From Rouxiella badensis (GTDB taxonomy: Bacteria; Pseudomonadota; Gammaproteobacteria; Enterobacterales; Enterobacteriaceae): a stretch of DNA of 64,000 nucleotides. This document shows, piece after piece, positions 18,838 to 27,279 of this stretch (positions within the stretch are counted from its first letter, which is position 1; each line of letters starts with the position of its first letter). The notes under the pieces are model-generated. The model searched no databases. It saw only the letters and a program-made list of their open reading frames with translations, and was not told the DNA's origin. The stretch is taken from the NCBI GenBank assembly GCA_026967495.1, contig CP114060.1:992001-1056000 (forward strand). Reading direction: 5' to 3'. Both the position numbers and the translations under genes were made by a program.

Positions 18838-19749
18838 CTAAAGCTCGATACGCATGCCGTCCCAGCTGACCTCAATGCCTTGCTCGGTCAGCGCATTGCG
18901 CTCGGCGGAGGACTCATCGAGGATTGGGTTGGTGTTATTGATATGAATAAGGATTTTACGCTCGGCGGGCAGCGAGGAGAGCAGGTCCATCAGACCTTGT
19001 TTCTCGGCCAGCGCCAGGTGACCCATGTCTTTGCCGGTGTTGCGGCCCACGCCGGTATTGGCCAGCTCGTTGTCGCGCCACAGCGTGCCGTCGATAAGCA
19101 GGCAGTCGGCCTTCTTGAGCCAACCCATCAGCGCGTCGTCTGGTTCTCCCAGACCGGGTGCATACATCAACGTTTTTCCGGTGCGGGTATCTTCAATAAA
19201 TAGCGCGATATTATGGCCCGGCAGCGGCTTTCCGCGGTATTCAGAATACGGCGGTGCATTGCTTAGCAACGGAATAGCGGTAAATTTCAGCGCCGGACAC
19301 ACCGCAGTGGAGAAGGGCTGGTCGGGGTCAATCGCGTGGTGCACCAGTCCGCCGTTCCAATGGGACAGCATGGTAAATACCGGGAAACCGGTGGTTAGGT
19401 CCTGATGGACCTCAGGCGTGCACCATACCTGATGCGGACAGCCTTCACGCAGATTCAGCAAACCTGCGCTGTGGTCAATCTGGCTATCCGTAAGAATTAT
19501 TGAGCCAATAGCCGTACCGCGCAGCACACCGTGTTTAATCAGGTCTGGCGTGGCGGCAATCTGATGGCAGACGTCAGGAGAGGCGTTACAAAGCACCCAA
19601 TCAATACCGTCATCACTGATAGCAATCGAGGATTGCGTACGTGCCGAGGTTTTCATGGTGCCGTTGCGTACGCCCTGACAGTTGTTGCAGTTGCAGTTCC
19701 ACTGTGGGAAGCCACCGCCCGCAGCGGAACCAAGAACGTTAATCAGCAT
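18838..19749 (-). CDS. pqqB: PQQ biosynthesis protein PqqB
   Basis: Metallo-beta-lactamase-fold protein; current models assign it hydroxylation of the tyrosine-derived part of the PQQ precursor. Translation from 19749 starts MLINVLGSAAGGGFPQWNCNC, the exact family opening with the CxC metal site (CNCNNC). ILTDSQIDHSAGLLNLREG carries the Asp-His metal region. The 303-residue length is normal. Longer in-frame starts up to 19803 would run into the hairpin behind pqqA and are rejected. pqqC starts 10 bases downstream. Confidence 0.95.
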   Translation of the reverse strand: MLINVLGSAAGGGFPQWNCNCNNCQGVRNGTMKTSARTQSSIAISDDGIDWVLCNASPDVCHQIAATPDLIKHGVLRGTAIGSIILTDSQIDHSAGLLNLREGCPHQVWCTPEVHQDLTTGFPVFTMLSHWNGGLVHHAIDPDQPFSTAVCPALKFTAIPLLSNAPPYSEYRGKPLPGHNIALFIEDTRTGKTLMYAPGLGEPDDALMGWLKKADCLLIDGTLWRDNELANTGVGRNTGKDMGHLALAEKQGLMDLLSSLPAERKILIHINNTNPILDESSAERNALTEQGIEVSWDGMRIEL

Positions 19750-19761
19750 GTGTAGACCAGG

Positions 19762-19801
19762 AAAAGAAGAAAAAAGAAAATGCCCGCAGCGAACTGCGGG
19801 C
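19762..19801 (-). terminator. Hairpin with T-rich tail between pqqA and pqqB
   Basis: On the coding strand GCCCGCAG pairs with CTGCGGGC around a TTCG tetraloop, followed by ATTTTCTTTTTTC. It begins 9 bases after the pqqA stop. This looks like a partial terminator that would let the short pqqA message be made in excess over pqqB-F. This role is inferred from position. Confidence 0.75.
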
Positions 19802-19809
19802 AAGAGGGA

Positions 19810-19887
19810 TTAGCGGTTAGAGATGTACAGCGTAACTTCTAAGCCCAGACGCAGATCTACAAATTTAGGTTTAGTCCAAGTGGTCAT
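19810..19887 (-). CDS. pqqA: PQQ precursor peptide PqqA
   Basis: A 25-residue ribosomal precursor of the redox cofactor PQQ. Translation reads MTTWTKPKFVDLRLGLEVTL then YISNR. The invariant Glu17 and Tyr21 (E-x3-Y) are the residues joined by PqqE and released to become PQQ. A strong site GAGGAGTTGACC precedes the ATG. It leads the operon pqqABCDEF and is separated from pqqB by a terminator-like hairpin. Confidence 0.97.
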   Translation of the reverse strand: MTTWTKPKFVDLRLGLEVTLYISNR

Positions 19888-20074
19888 GGTCAACTCCTCA
19901 TGGTGTTGCAGGTTAAAAAAACATCATGCCAGTATTAATTCCGGCAGATGAAGTGCTCGTTGTCAAATATTAGAAAATTTGGCGCCGCAGATGTTCCTCC
20001 TAAGCTTATGTGATATCAACCACACAAACTGTATGGGGAAGGCTCTGAAAGCGCCCTATAAAGCCGAAAAGAGG

Positions 20075-21121
20075 TTATTTACCCCAAGTTTGCTTTAATA
20101 CTTTTAACCAGTTGCGACAGGCTAGTTTCTCAATTAGTGCATTACTGTAACCTGCATGTTTCATGGCTTGTAACAGTAATGGCAGACCTTTAACATCACC
20201 TAACGCTTCAGGAACACTGATACCGTCAAAGTCTGAACCCAGACCCACTCGGTCTTCTCCGAGTTTTTCCAGCAGATACTCAATGTGTTGTACGATACGG
20301 TCGATTGGCGTGTCGGCGTCGCGTTTGCCGTCCGCTCGCAGGAAGGCGTTGCCAAAATTGACGCCAACAAAACCGTCACTTTCAGCGATCGCGGCCAGCT
20401 GTTTGTCGGTCAGATTGCGTGGTTGAGCGCAAAGGGCATGTGCGTTGGAGTGTGTGGCAACCAGCGGGGCATCGCTGAATCGCGCTGTCTGCCAGAACGC
20501 CTTCTCATTCATATGCGAGACGTCAATCAGGATTCTTTTCCGATTGCAGGCGCGCAGCAGACCGAGACCGGCCAGCGTCAGGCCGTCACCGCTGTCTGGG
20601 GATCCGGGGAAATCGCCGGTCACGCCGACGCCAAACTGATTCGGTAGATTCCATAACGGACCGATACTGCGCAGACCCGCCTGATAAAATTCGTCCAGAT
20701 TGCCGAGTGAAACGTCAATTGCCTCGGCCCCTTCGATGTGCAGCACCATCGCCAACACGCCCTGTTCGATGCAGCTTTCAATTTCGCCCGCGGTACGACA
20801 AATCTTCGCCTGACCGTTAGATTGACGCTCAATACGCTGTAGCAGACTGATTTGCTGATGCGTTATTGCCAGCGGATCGTGGGGTTGCTGCGCCGCATGC
20901 GGTTTCAGCTTCGGCATGTAGGAGGCTGGCGGAATGAATACCGCGAACAGGCCACCGGCAAATCCGCCCTGACGACTCCGCGGCAGATCGAGATGACCCT
21001 CTGGCGAACCGTTTAAAAAGGTTGAAACGGGGTCGGATGCCTCGTTCAGCCAAAGGCGCAGCAAAAGGTCATTATGACCGTCAAAAACAGGCTGAAGCGG
21101 GAAGTGCGTATTAAGGGTCAT
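20075..21121 (-). CDS. M19 membrane dipeptidase family protein
   Basis: Zinc dipeptidase of the renal dipeptidase (M19) family, 348 residues. Metal ligands are visible: His16 and Asp18 in VFDGHNDLLL, the bridging Glu in VLHIEGAEAI and histidines in IDVSHMNEKAFW and ATHSNAHAL. GLGSDFDGI near residue 293 is the conserved C-terminal aspartate motif. It has no signal peptide, so it is probably cytoplasmic. It lies upstream of pqqA on the same strand with about 190 bases between, so it may be transcribed separately; a role in handling PqqA-derived peptides is possible but unproven. Confidence 0.88.
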   Translation of the reverse strand: MTLNTHFPLQPVFDGHNDLLLRLWLNEASDPVSTFLNGSPEGHLDLPRSRQGGFAGGLFAVFIPPASYMPKLKPHAAQQPHDPLAITHQQISLLQRIERQSNGQAKICRTAGEIESCIEQGVLAMVLHIEGAEAIDVSLGNLDEFYQAGLRSIGPLWNLPNQFGVGVTGDFPGSPDSGDGLTLAGLGLLRACNRKRILIDVSHMNEKAFWQTARFSDAPLVATHSNAHALCAQPRNLTDKQLAAIAESDGFVGVNFGNAFLRADGKRDADTPIDRIVQHIEYLLEKLGEDRVGLGSDFDGISVPEALGDVKGLPLLLQAMKHAGYSNALIEKLACRNWLKVLKQTWGK

Positions 21122-21353
21122 TGAAGTAATCAGCGTGAGAAGTTAGCGATGGTTTGTTGATCAAAAAACATTGAACAAATGATACCCCATTCTGCCCACC
21201 GATACCCCGATAAAAAATGCTGCATAGTGAGTATGGTCAGTGTTTCTGGCTATGAAAAAAGGATGAAGGAAGATTTTAGGGCGATACTGGTTTACACCTA
21301 AAGAGGCTAACTGATTTAAATACAAGGATTACAAACAGTGAGGATCCCCTGGC

Positions 21354-21734
21354 ATGAAAATTGAAAATCTGGATCATCTGGTACTGACCGTGGCAGATAT
21401 CGATAGCACTATCGCGTTTTACCATCAGATATTGGGTTTTGAAGTCGTGACCTTCAAAGGTTCTCGTCAGGCGCTAACCTTTGGTCGGCAAAAAATAAAT
21501 CTTCATCAGCGCGGAAAAGAGTTTGAGCCTAAAGCACAGGCTCCGACACCAGGATCGGCAGACCTGTGCTTTATCAGCGCAACGCCCTTGGATGAGGTAA
21601 TAGCAGAGCTGATTGCTCATGAGGTCGTGATTGAAGAAGGGCCGGTCGAACGCACCGGCGCCCAGGGGGCAATCCTTTCGGTTTACATCCGCGACCCTGA
21701 TTTTAATCTGATAGAAATCTCAAATCTTATCTGA
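21354..21734 (+). CDS. VOC-family (glyoxalase-like) protein
   Basis: A 126-residue vicinal-oxygen-chelate protein with two beta-alpha-beta-beta-beta units. LDHLVLTVADIDSTIAFYHQILGFE opens the first unit with a likely metal His8; INLHQRG provides a second histidine and NLIEIS near the end a glutamate. This three-ligand pattern is that of glyoxalase/dioxygenase-like proteins, often annotated only as VOC family. ATG 21354 follows GAGGATCCCC. No functional partner is adjacent. Confidence 0.88.
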   Translation: MKIENLDHLVLTVADIDSTIAFYHQILGFEVVTFKGSRQALTFGRQKINLHQRGKEFEPKAQAPTPGSADLCFISATPLDEVIAELIAHEVVIEEGPVERTGAQGAILSVYIRDPDFNLIEISNLI

Positions 21735-21902
21735 CCTCTTTTCCAGGAAAGCTGGCCGATAAACCCAGCTTTCTACCCTGCCACAGCCCTCATCAGGGAA
21801 CTCTCAGAGTAAATTGAGACAAAAGATGTACGTAATGTAAGCATTCCGTAATGCAGTGTATTCTTTTTGTCTGTTTTTCGTGATAAAAATAAGAACATAA
21901 AT

Positions 21903-21921
21903 GATAACTATTATCTTTATC
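21903..21921 (+). promoter_or_regulatory. Fur box upstream of fiu-ybiX
   Basis: GATAACTATTATCTTTATC matches the 19-base Fur consensus GATAATGATAATCATTATC at 15 positions. It sits 147 bases before the fiu start in AT-rich promoter-like DNA. Iron repression of fiu by Fur is established in E. coli. Confidence 0.8.
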
Positions 21922-21948
21922 ATTTATAGCGTCTAAGCCAGCTAGGGC

Positions 21949-21990
21949 AACCCGCTGTTTTCCTGAGGGTGTTTATTCAGGCGGCGGGTT
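21949..21990 (+). promoter_or_regulatory. Nested hairpin in the fiu leader
   Basis: AACCCGC (21949-21955) pairs with GCGGGTT (21984-21990), and inside it CCTGA pairs with TCAGG. It lies between the Fur box and fiu and would be transcribed. No T tract follows, so it is more likely a translational or stability element than a terminator. Confidence 0.5.
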
Positions 21991-22067
21991 CCTGCATGGG
22001 TGTCTCAGCAGACATCGATGCTCTGGGTAACTAATAACTTTTAAAACGAAGAAATATAAATAAGAAA

Positions 22068-24352
22068 ATGGAAAAGCACCTCACCTTGCCGTTTACCAGC
22101 TTCAACTCACTCACGTTATTCACCGGTTTATGTTTGGGTATTTCAGCTCCTGCTTACGCTCAGGCTGCTGATAATGCAGAAAAAAACAGGATGACACGCT
22201 GGTCATTGAAGCTCAGGCACCTTCTCTTTACGCTCCAGGGCAGTCCGCAGATCCAAAATTCACCCGACCGCTGGTGGATACCACGCGCACCATCACGGTT
22301 ATTCCTAAACAAGTTCTGAACGATCAGGGGGTTAATAACCTGACCGATGCCTTGAAAAACGTGCCGGGAGTCGGGGCTTTCTACGCGGGTGAAAACGGCA
22401 GTTCATCAACCGGTGACGCGGTGTATATGCGCGGCGTCGATACCTCTAACAGTATCTACGTTGACGGAATTCGCGACATCGGCAGCGTCTCGCGCGATAC
22501 CTTTAACACCGAGCAGGTTGAGGTCATCAAAGGGCCGTCGGGTACCGACTATGGCCGCAGTGCGCCAACGGGCTCTATCAACATGATAAGCAAACAGCCG
22601 CGCATGGATAACGGCCTCGATGCGTCTGTCAGCGTGGGAAGCGCCTGGTTCCGCCGCAGCACGCTGGATTACAATCAGATGCTCAACGACACGACGGCAT
22701 TCCGCCTGAACCTGATGGGCGAGAAAACGCATGACGCAAGCCGTGACAAGGTGCAGAACGAACGTTACGGCATTGCGCCTTCTCTGGCTTTTGGTCTGGG
22801 AACCTCCAACCGTCTTTACCTGAATTATCTGCATGTTACCCAGCACAACACGCCAGACGGCGGTGTGCCGACTATCGGATTACCAGGTTATTCGGCTCCG
22901 TCGGCGGCGACTTCGGCGCTGAATTCCTCGGGCAAGGTCAACACGCATAATTTCTACGGCACTAATTCCGATTACGACGATTCAACCACCGATACCGTCA
23001 CGATGCGTTTCGAGCATGACCTTTCGGAAAACACCACTATCCGCAACACCACTCGCTGGTCGCAGATCAAGCAGGACTATCTGCTTAGCGCATTTATGGC
23101 GGCGGATTCCAATATCACCCGTCCTAACAGCGACGTTGGCAGCTGGTCGCTCGGCCGTGTGGCGAATACCAAAGACGTCAGCAACAAGATTCTGACCAAC
23201 CAGACCAATATCACCTCTAAGTTCCAGACCGGTTCTATCGGTCACGACGTCAGCGCCGGGGTTGAATTTACCCGCGAGCAGCAGACCAACTACGGCGTTA
23301 ATGCGCTGACGCTGCCAGCGGCCAATATTTATCATCCTAATAGCGATATCAGCATCGGTGGCCTGACGCGCAATGGTGCGAATGCCAATGGCACCACCGA
23401 TACCGCCGGGATTTATGCTTTTGATACCCTGCAGATTACCCGTACATTTGAAATTAACGGCGGCGTTCGTCTCGACAGCTATCACACCTCCTACGACAGC
23501 GCGACTGCCTGCGGCTCAACGGGGCGTGGTGCGTTGGCCTGCCCTGCCGGGGTGCCAAAAAATACGCCGATTACGACCGTGAATACCAATAAGTCGGGCA
23601 ACCTGGTTAACTGGAAGGTCGGTGCACTTTATCATCTGACCGAAAATGGCAACCTTTACGCCAACTATGCAATTTCTCAGCAGCCTCCGGGTGGCAGCAC
23701 CTTCGCGCTGGCCGCCAGCGGGACGGGCAACAGCGCCAACCGCACCGATTTCAAACCTCAAAAGGCTAAAACCACTGAAATTGGCACCAAGTGGGAAGTG
23801 ATGGATAAACGTCTGCTGCTTTCCGCCGCCGTGTTCCGTACTGATATTGAAAACGACGTTGAAGCTAACGACGACGGTACCTATTCGCAATATGGCACCA
23901 AGCGCGTAGAGGGCTACGAGCTGTCGGCGAGCGGCAATATTACAACGGACTGGCAGGTGATAGCGGGTTACACCCAGCAGCATGCCTCGGTTCGCCAAGG
24001 GGCTATCGAGACCGCGGAAGGCTCGTCGTCTCTGCCTTACACGCCTAAACATGCGTTTACCCTGTGGAACCAATATCAGGTCAGCGATGACTGGTCCGTT
24101 GGCGGCGGCGCACGCTATGTTGGCGGCTTAAGCCGTGGCACCGATGGTGCGGTGGGGACACCTTCTTATACCGAAGGTTACTGGGTCGCTGATGCGAAGG
24201 CCGGCTATCGCGTGAACCGCAACCTTGATATTCAGCTCAACGTTTATAACATCTTCAACAAAGACTACGTTGCATCGATCAACAAGAGCGGATATCGCTA
24301 CCATCCGGGCGAAGAAAGAACGTTCTTGTTAACTGCGAACGTGCATTTCTAA
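22068..24352 (+). CDS. fiu: Catecholate siderophore receptor Fiu (one frame break)
   Basis: TonB-dependent outer-membrane receptor for ferric catecholates such as dihydroxybenzoylserine. The signal peptide (SLTLFTGLCLGISAPAYA) is followed by a TonB-box region DDTLVIEA, the plug domain with NLTDALKNVPGVGAF and VEVIKGPSGTDYGRSAPTGS, and a 22-strand barrel ending GEERTFLLTANVHF with terminal Phe. Similarity to E. coli Fiu is close throughout. The frame breaks at 22179-22185, a run of seven A; eight A would join the signal peptide to the mature part, giving about 761 residues against 760 in E. coli. It is followed by ybiX, as in E. coli. Confidence 0.94.
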
Positions 24353-24410
24353 GCTGTTTTAAAAAGAACGTGGTACTCTGTGCCCCACGATTTCCTGTGA
24401 GATGACAATC

Positions 24411-25088
24411 ATGATGTATCGTATTCCCGCAGTATTAAACGCTGACGAGCTTGCTGCCTTTTCCCGCGAGCTAGAGCGCGCACCCTGGATTGACGGGCGT
24501 GCCACCGTCGGCAGTCAGGGTGCTCAAGTGAAGAATAATCAACAGATTGATACACGAAGCGAGATTTATCAGGCGCTACAGGCTGCGGTTCTCAAGGCGT
24601 TGCAAAACAGTCCGCTGTTCTTTGCCGCCGCTCTTCCGCGCAGTATCTCTGCGCCACTGTTTAACCGCTATCAGCAGAATGAAACTTACGGTTTTCACGT
24701 TGACGGTGCGGTGCGTAACAACGGTGAAGCGGGTTGGATGCGTACTGACCTCTCCGCCACACTTTTTCTTTGCGAACCAGAAAGTTATAAAGGAGGCGAA
24801 CTGGTCGTTAATGACACCTACGGACAACACTCGGTCAAATTGCCAGCGGGTGATTTAATTCTTTACCCTTCCAGCAGCCTGCATTGCGTCACGCCTGTGA
24901 CACAGGGGACGCGAGTGGCGTCATTTATGTGGGTACAGTCGATGATTCGCGATGATAAAAAGCGTGGCATGCTGTTCGAACTCGACGGCAATATCCAGAA
25001 GCTGAAAGCGCGCCACGGCGAAAGTGAAGAGGTACTGTCGCTGCTGAATCTGTATCACAACCTGTTGCGTGAATGGTCGGAGATTTGA
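24411..25088 (+). CDS. ybiX: Fe(II)/2-oxoglutarate-dependent hydroxylase YbiX (PiuC-like)
   Basis: Prolyl-4-hydroxylase-like Fe(II)/2-oxoglutarate dioxygenase of the PKHD-type family, about 225 residues. The iron ligands are seen in YGFHVDGAV (HxD) and SSLHCVTPV (distal His), with the 2-oxoglutarate arginine in GTRVASFMW. The end (LLNLYHNLLREWSEI) matches E. coli YbiX. I choose the second in-frame ATG at 24411 (MMYRIP) because it matches the family start; the ATG at 24402 is an alternative. It lies 58 bases behind fiu, so is probably in the same Fur-regulated unit. Its substrate is unknown. Confidence 0.93.
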   Translation: MMYRIPAVLNADELAAFSRELERAPWIDGRATVGSQGAQVKNNQQIDTRSEIYQALQAAVLKALQNSPLFFAAALPRSISAPLFNRYQQNETYGFHVDGAVRNNGEAGWMRTDLSATLFLCEPESYKGGELVVNDTYGQHSVKLPAGDLILYPSSSLHCVTPVTQGTRVASFMWVQSMIRDDKKRGMLFELDGNIQKLKARHGESEEVLSLLNLYHNLLREWSEI

Positions 25089-25312
25089 TCAGTAATAGAG
25101 ATCTTGCTAATAAGGCTCGTTGAGGATTTGTATCGTGTTCGATGATGTTTTTTAAAATCTGCACGGTATTGAGCCTGGTCGATACCGGTCATAAAATTAT
25201 CCAAATCGGTGTAAGCAAATCGAAGCGATTTATTGTGAGTCCCATTTGGGTAATGCTTTAACATAGTAATAGAAAACGATGAATCCCCGATCTTTTCCAG
25301 TGAGTTTGGGAA

Positions 25313-25344
25313 ATAAAAAAGGCCGAGGATAAATCCTCAGCCTT
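25313..25344 (-). terminator. Terminator of the pirin gene
   Basis: On the minus strand AAGGCTGAGGAT pairs with ATCCTCGGCCTT across a 2-base loop and six T follow. It begins about 25 bases after the pirin stop. The plus-strand ybiX transcript could also end near here. Confidence 0.88.
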
Positions 25345-25369
25345 AAATGCTATTAATTTTAATTATGAA

Positions 25370-26095
25370 TTAACGGTTTGGGTGGTTAACTTCTACCGGG
25401 CGCAGGTCAAACAACAGGACTTCGGCTTTATCACCGTCGGTGAACGTCAGAGACGTTTCATTACGTACGCGGGCGCCGTCGCCTGCCTTAAACTCGATAC
25501 CATTTACCTTCACGCTGCCGCGAGCAACGTGGATATACGCGTAGCGGTTCTCGGCAAGAGTCACGGTATCCTGCTCGTTACCGTCGAAAAGCCCGGCGTA
25601 GATTTTAATGTCCTGACGCACGCTTAAAGCCTTGTCATCACCGGTCGGCGATATTATCAGTCGGAGCTTGCCGCGTTTGTCCTCTTCAGCAACAGAGACC
25701 TGCTGATAACCTGGTTTGGTCCCATTTTCTGCCGGCACAATCCAGATTTGCAAAAAATGCACGCCGTCAGTCGTCGAGTTATTAAACTCGCTGTGCGTTA
25801 CGCCTGAACCTGCGCTCATTAGCTGCACATCGCCTGGAACAATCACCGAGCCGGTACCCATCGAGTCTTTATGTGCCAGTTCGCCTTCCAGAACGTAGGA
25901 AATGATCTCCATGTTGCTGTGCGGGTGTGCCCCAAAGCCGCGGGACGCTGCCACACGATCGTCGTTAATTACCAGCAGGTCAGAGAAACCAACCTGTTTA
26001 GGGTCATAATAGCCGGCGAATGAAAAAGTATGACGAGATTTCAACCAGCCGTGGTCACCAAGGCCGCGTTGTTCAGACAGTCTTTGCTCAATCAT
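25370..26095 (-). CDS. Pirin family protein (YhhW-like quercetin 2,3-dioxygenase)
   Basis: Bicupin pirin-family protein of about 241 residues, related to E. coli YhhW, which has quercetin 2,3-dioxygenase activity in vitro. The metal-binding cupin residues are in GFGAHPHSNMEIISYVLEGE and the GSGVTHSEFN segment. The start is ATG 26095 (MIEQRLSEQRGLGDHGWL) with AGGAGCACATT upstream; a longer in-frame reading to 26203 lacks support. It diverges from a LysR gene 154 bases away, the usual arrangement for an LTTR and its target. Confidence 0.9.
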   Translation of the reverse strand: MIEQRLSEQRGLGDHGWLKSRHTFSFAGYYDPKQVGFSDLLVINDDRVAASRGFGAHPHSNMEIISYVLEGELAHKDSMGTGSVIVPGDVQLMSAGSGVTHSEFNNSTTDGVHFLQIWIVPAENGTKPGYQQVSVAEEDKRGKLRLIISPTGDDKALSVRQDIKIYAGLFDGNEQDTVTLAENRYAYIHVARGSVKVNGIEFKAGDGARVRNETSLTFTDGDKAEVLLFDLRPVEVNHPNR

Positions 26096-26249
26096 AATGT
26101 GCTCCTGAATTATGGGGAGGAAAGGCGTTTGCCCTTCCGATAGAAATAGATTAAACGTAAACTGATTTGTGTAATAGATGGCCTGAATGACAAACACTGT
26201 CACTTTTTAGTTGACGATAATGGGCAACGTTCACTTTGAGACTCACAGC

Positions 26250-27128
26250 ATGCAGATTGAAGATCTTCGCATTTTTATTACCGTAATAAAGGCTGGCAAT
26301 TTCACGGCGGCAGCGGAGCAGTTGTTACTGTCTAAGCAGTATGTGAGTCGGCGGATGGCGGCACTCGAAGCTTCTCTCGGCGTCAGATTGTTGATTCGTA
26401 ATACGCGCAAGTTATCGGTGACAGAGTCTGGGCAGGTTTTTTCGCAACATGCACAGAAAATTTTGGATGATATTCAGGAAGCCGAGCAGGCCGTGTCAGA
26501 ACGTCGGCTGGAACTACAAGGCTCCTTTCGTATCAGCATTCCGATGTCATTTGGCATGAGTTTTCTCTCCCCGCTGATTGCCGAATTCTTGCGACAGCAT
26601 CCTTCGGTGCAATTTCAGGTGGAGCTGGGCGACCGCTACGTCGATGTGATTGGCGAAGGTTTTGATATCGCTATCCGTATTGGTTCACTCGCAGACTCGA
26701 CGCTGATTGCCCGTCGCTTAAGCGTACTAAACAGGGTGATTTGCGGTAGCCCGGATTATCTTCAACGCGCAGGTACGCCTAGGGTCCCGGAAGATCTTTT
26801 GCGGCATGCCTGCCTTCGCTATGGCCGTGAAGGTCAGAACGGCTGGGAGCTGACGCAAGACGGCAAGCGCAAACTGCTCGACGTACAGGGTCCTATAGTC
26901 AGTAATAATGGCGAAATATTGAAAGACGCAGCCGTGGCTGGGCTGGGACTGGTGCTTTTGCCAGAATTTATTATTGAATCCGCATTAAATAATGGAATGC
27001 TGGTGACGGTCCTGGAGGATTTTAATCCTGAACCATTAACGCTGAGTGCGGTTTATCCGCAGCATCGCCAGCGCAGTGAGGTCAATAAGGCATTTTTAGA
27101 TTTTCTTCAACAGCGATTGATTTCATAA
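26250..27128 (+). CDS. LysR-family transcriptional regulator (divergent from pirin)
   Basis: A 292-residue LTTR. MQIEDLRIFITVIKAGNFTA starts the winged helix, with AEQLLLSKQYVSRRMAALEASLG as the recognition region. The effector domain follows (FDIAIRIGSLADSTLIARRL, GLGLVLLPEFII), the pattern of the CrgA/YhjC-like subgroup. ATG 26250 gives the canonical LTTR start; an in-frame TTG at 26211 is less likely. It is divergent from the pirin gene and probably regulates it. The AT-rich toxin-like block begins 150 bases downstream. Confidence 0.88.
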   Translation: MQIEDLRIFITVIKAGNFTAAAEQLLLSKQYVSRRMAALEASLGVRLLIRNTRKLSVTESGQVFSQHAQKILDDIQEAEQAVSERRLELQGSFRISIPMSFGMSFLSPLIAEFLRQHPSVQFQVELGDRYVDVIGEGFDIAIRIGSLADSTLIARRLSVLNRVICGSPDYLQRAGTPRVPEDLLRHACLRYGREGQNGWELTQDGKRKLLDVQGPIVSNNGEILKDAAVAGLGLVLLPEFIIESALNNGMLVTVLEDFNPEPLTLSAVYPQHRQRSEVNKAFLDFLQQRLIS

Positions 27129-27279
27129 TTTTAAGCTTAAATCGCTCCTTTTATAATGATTAGTATATTCAATATTTCATCAAGTATATTATGAAATATC
27201 ACTTTGTTAAATTTGATAATTTTTTATTTTATTACATTTAGCTTTAGAATATCTAACTCAACATAAGTAAGGATTGCAT

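Larger units (their letters stand above)
21735..22067. other. Fur-controlled leader region of fiu
   Basis: This 333-base interval contains a Fur-box-like sequence (21903-21921) in AT-rich promoter DNA, a nested hairpin (21949-21990) and a short possible leader reading frame of 12 codons (ATG 21995 to TAA 22033) before the fiu start. No other gene is seen. Confidence 0.6.

Noticed and set aside
22068..22319. Programmed frameshifting at the A7 run in fiu
   Set aside because: The same kind of one-base loss is present in many unrelated genes of the window, so a base-calling error is the simpler explanation.
25055..25264. A 69-codon minus-strand frame behind ybiX
   Set aside because: It overlaps the ybiX 3' end, lacks a clear ribosome site and resembles nothing known; not enough support.
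27129..27279. A further gor 3' fragment upstream of toxin-like gene 1
   Set aside because: I looked for the TTAACGCATAG and AGGGTGAATAGCC landmarks and found neither; the region is just AT-rich.
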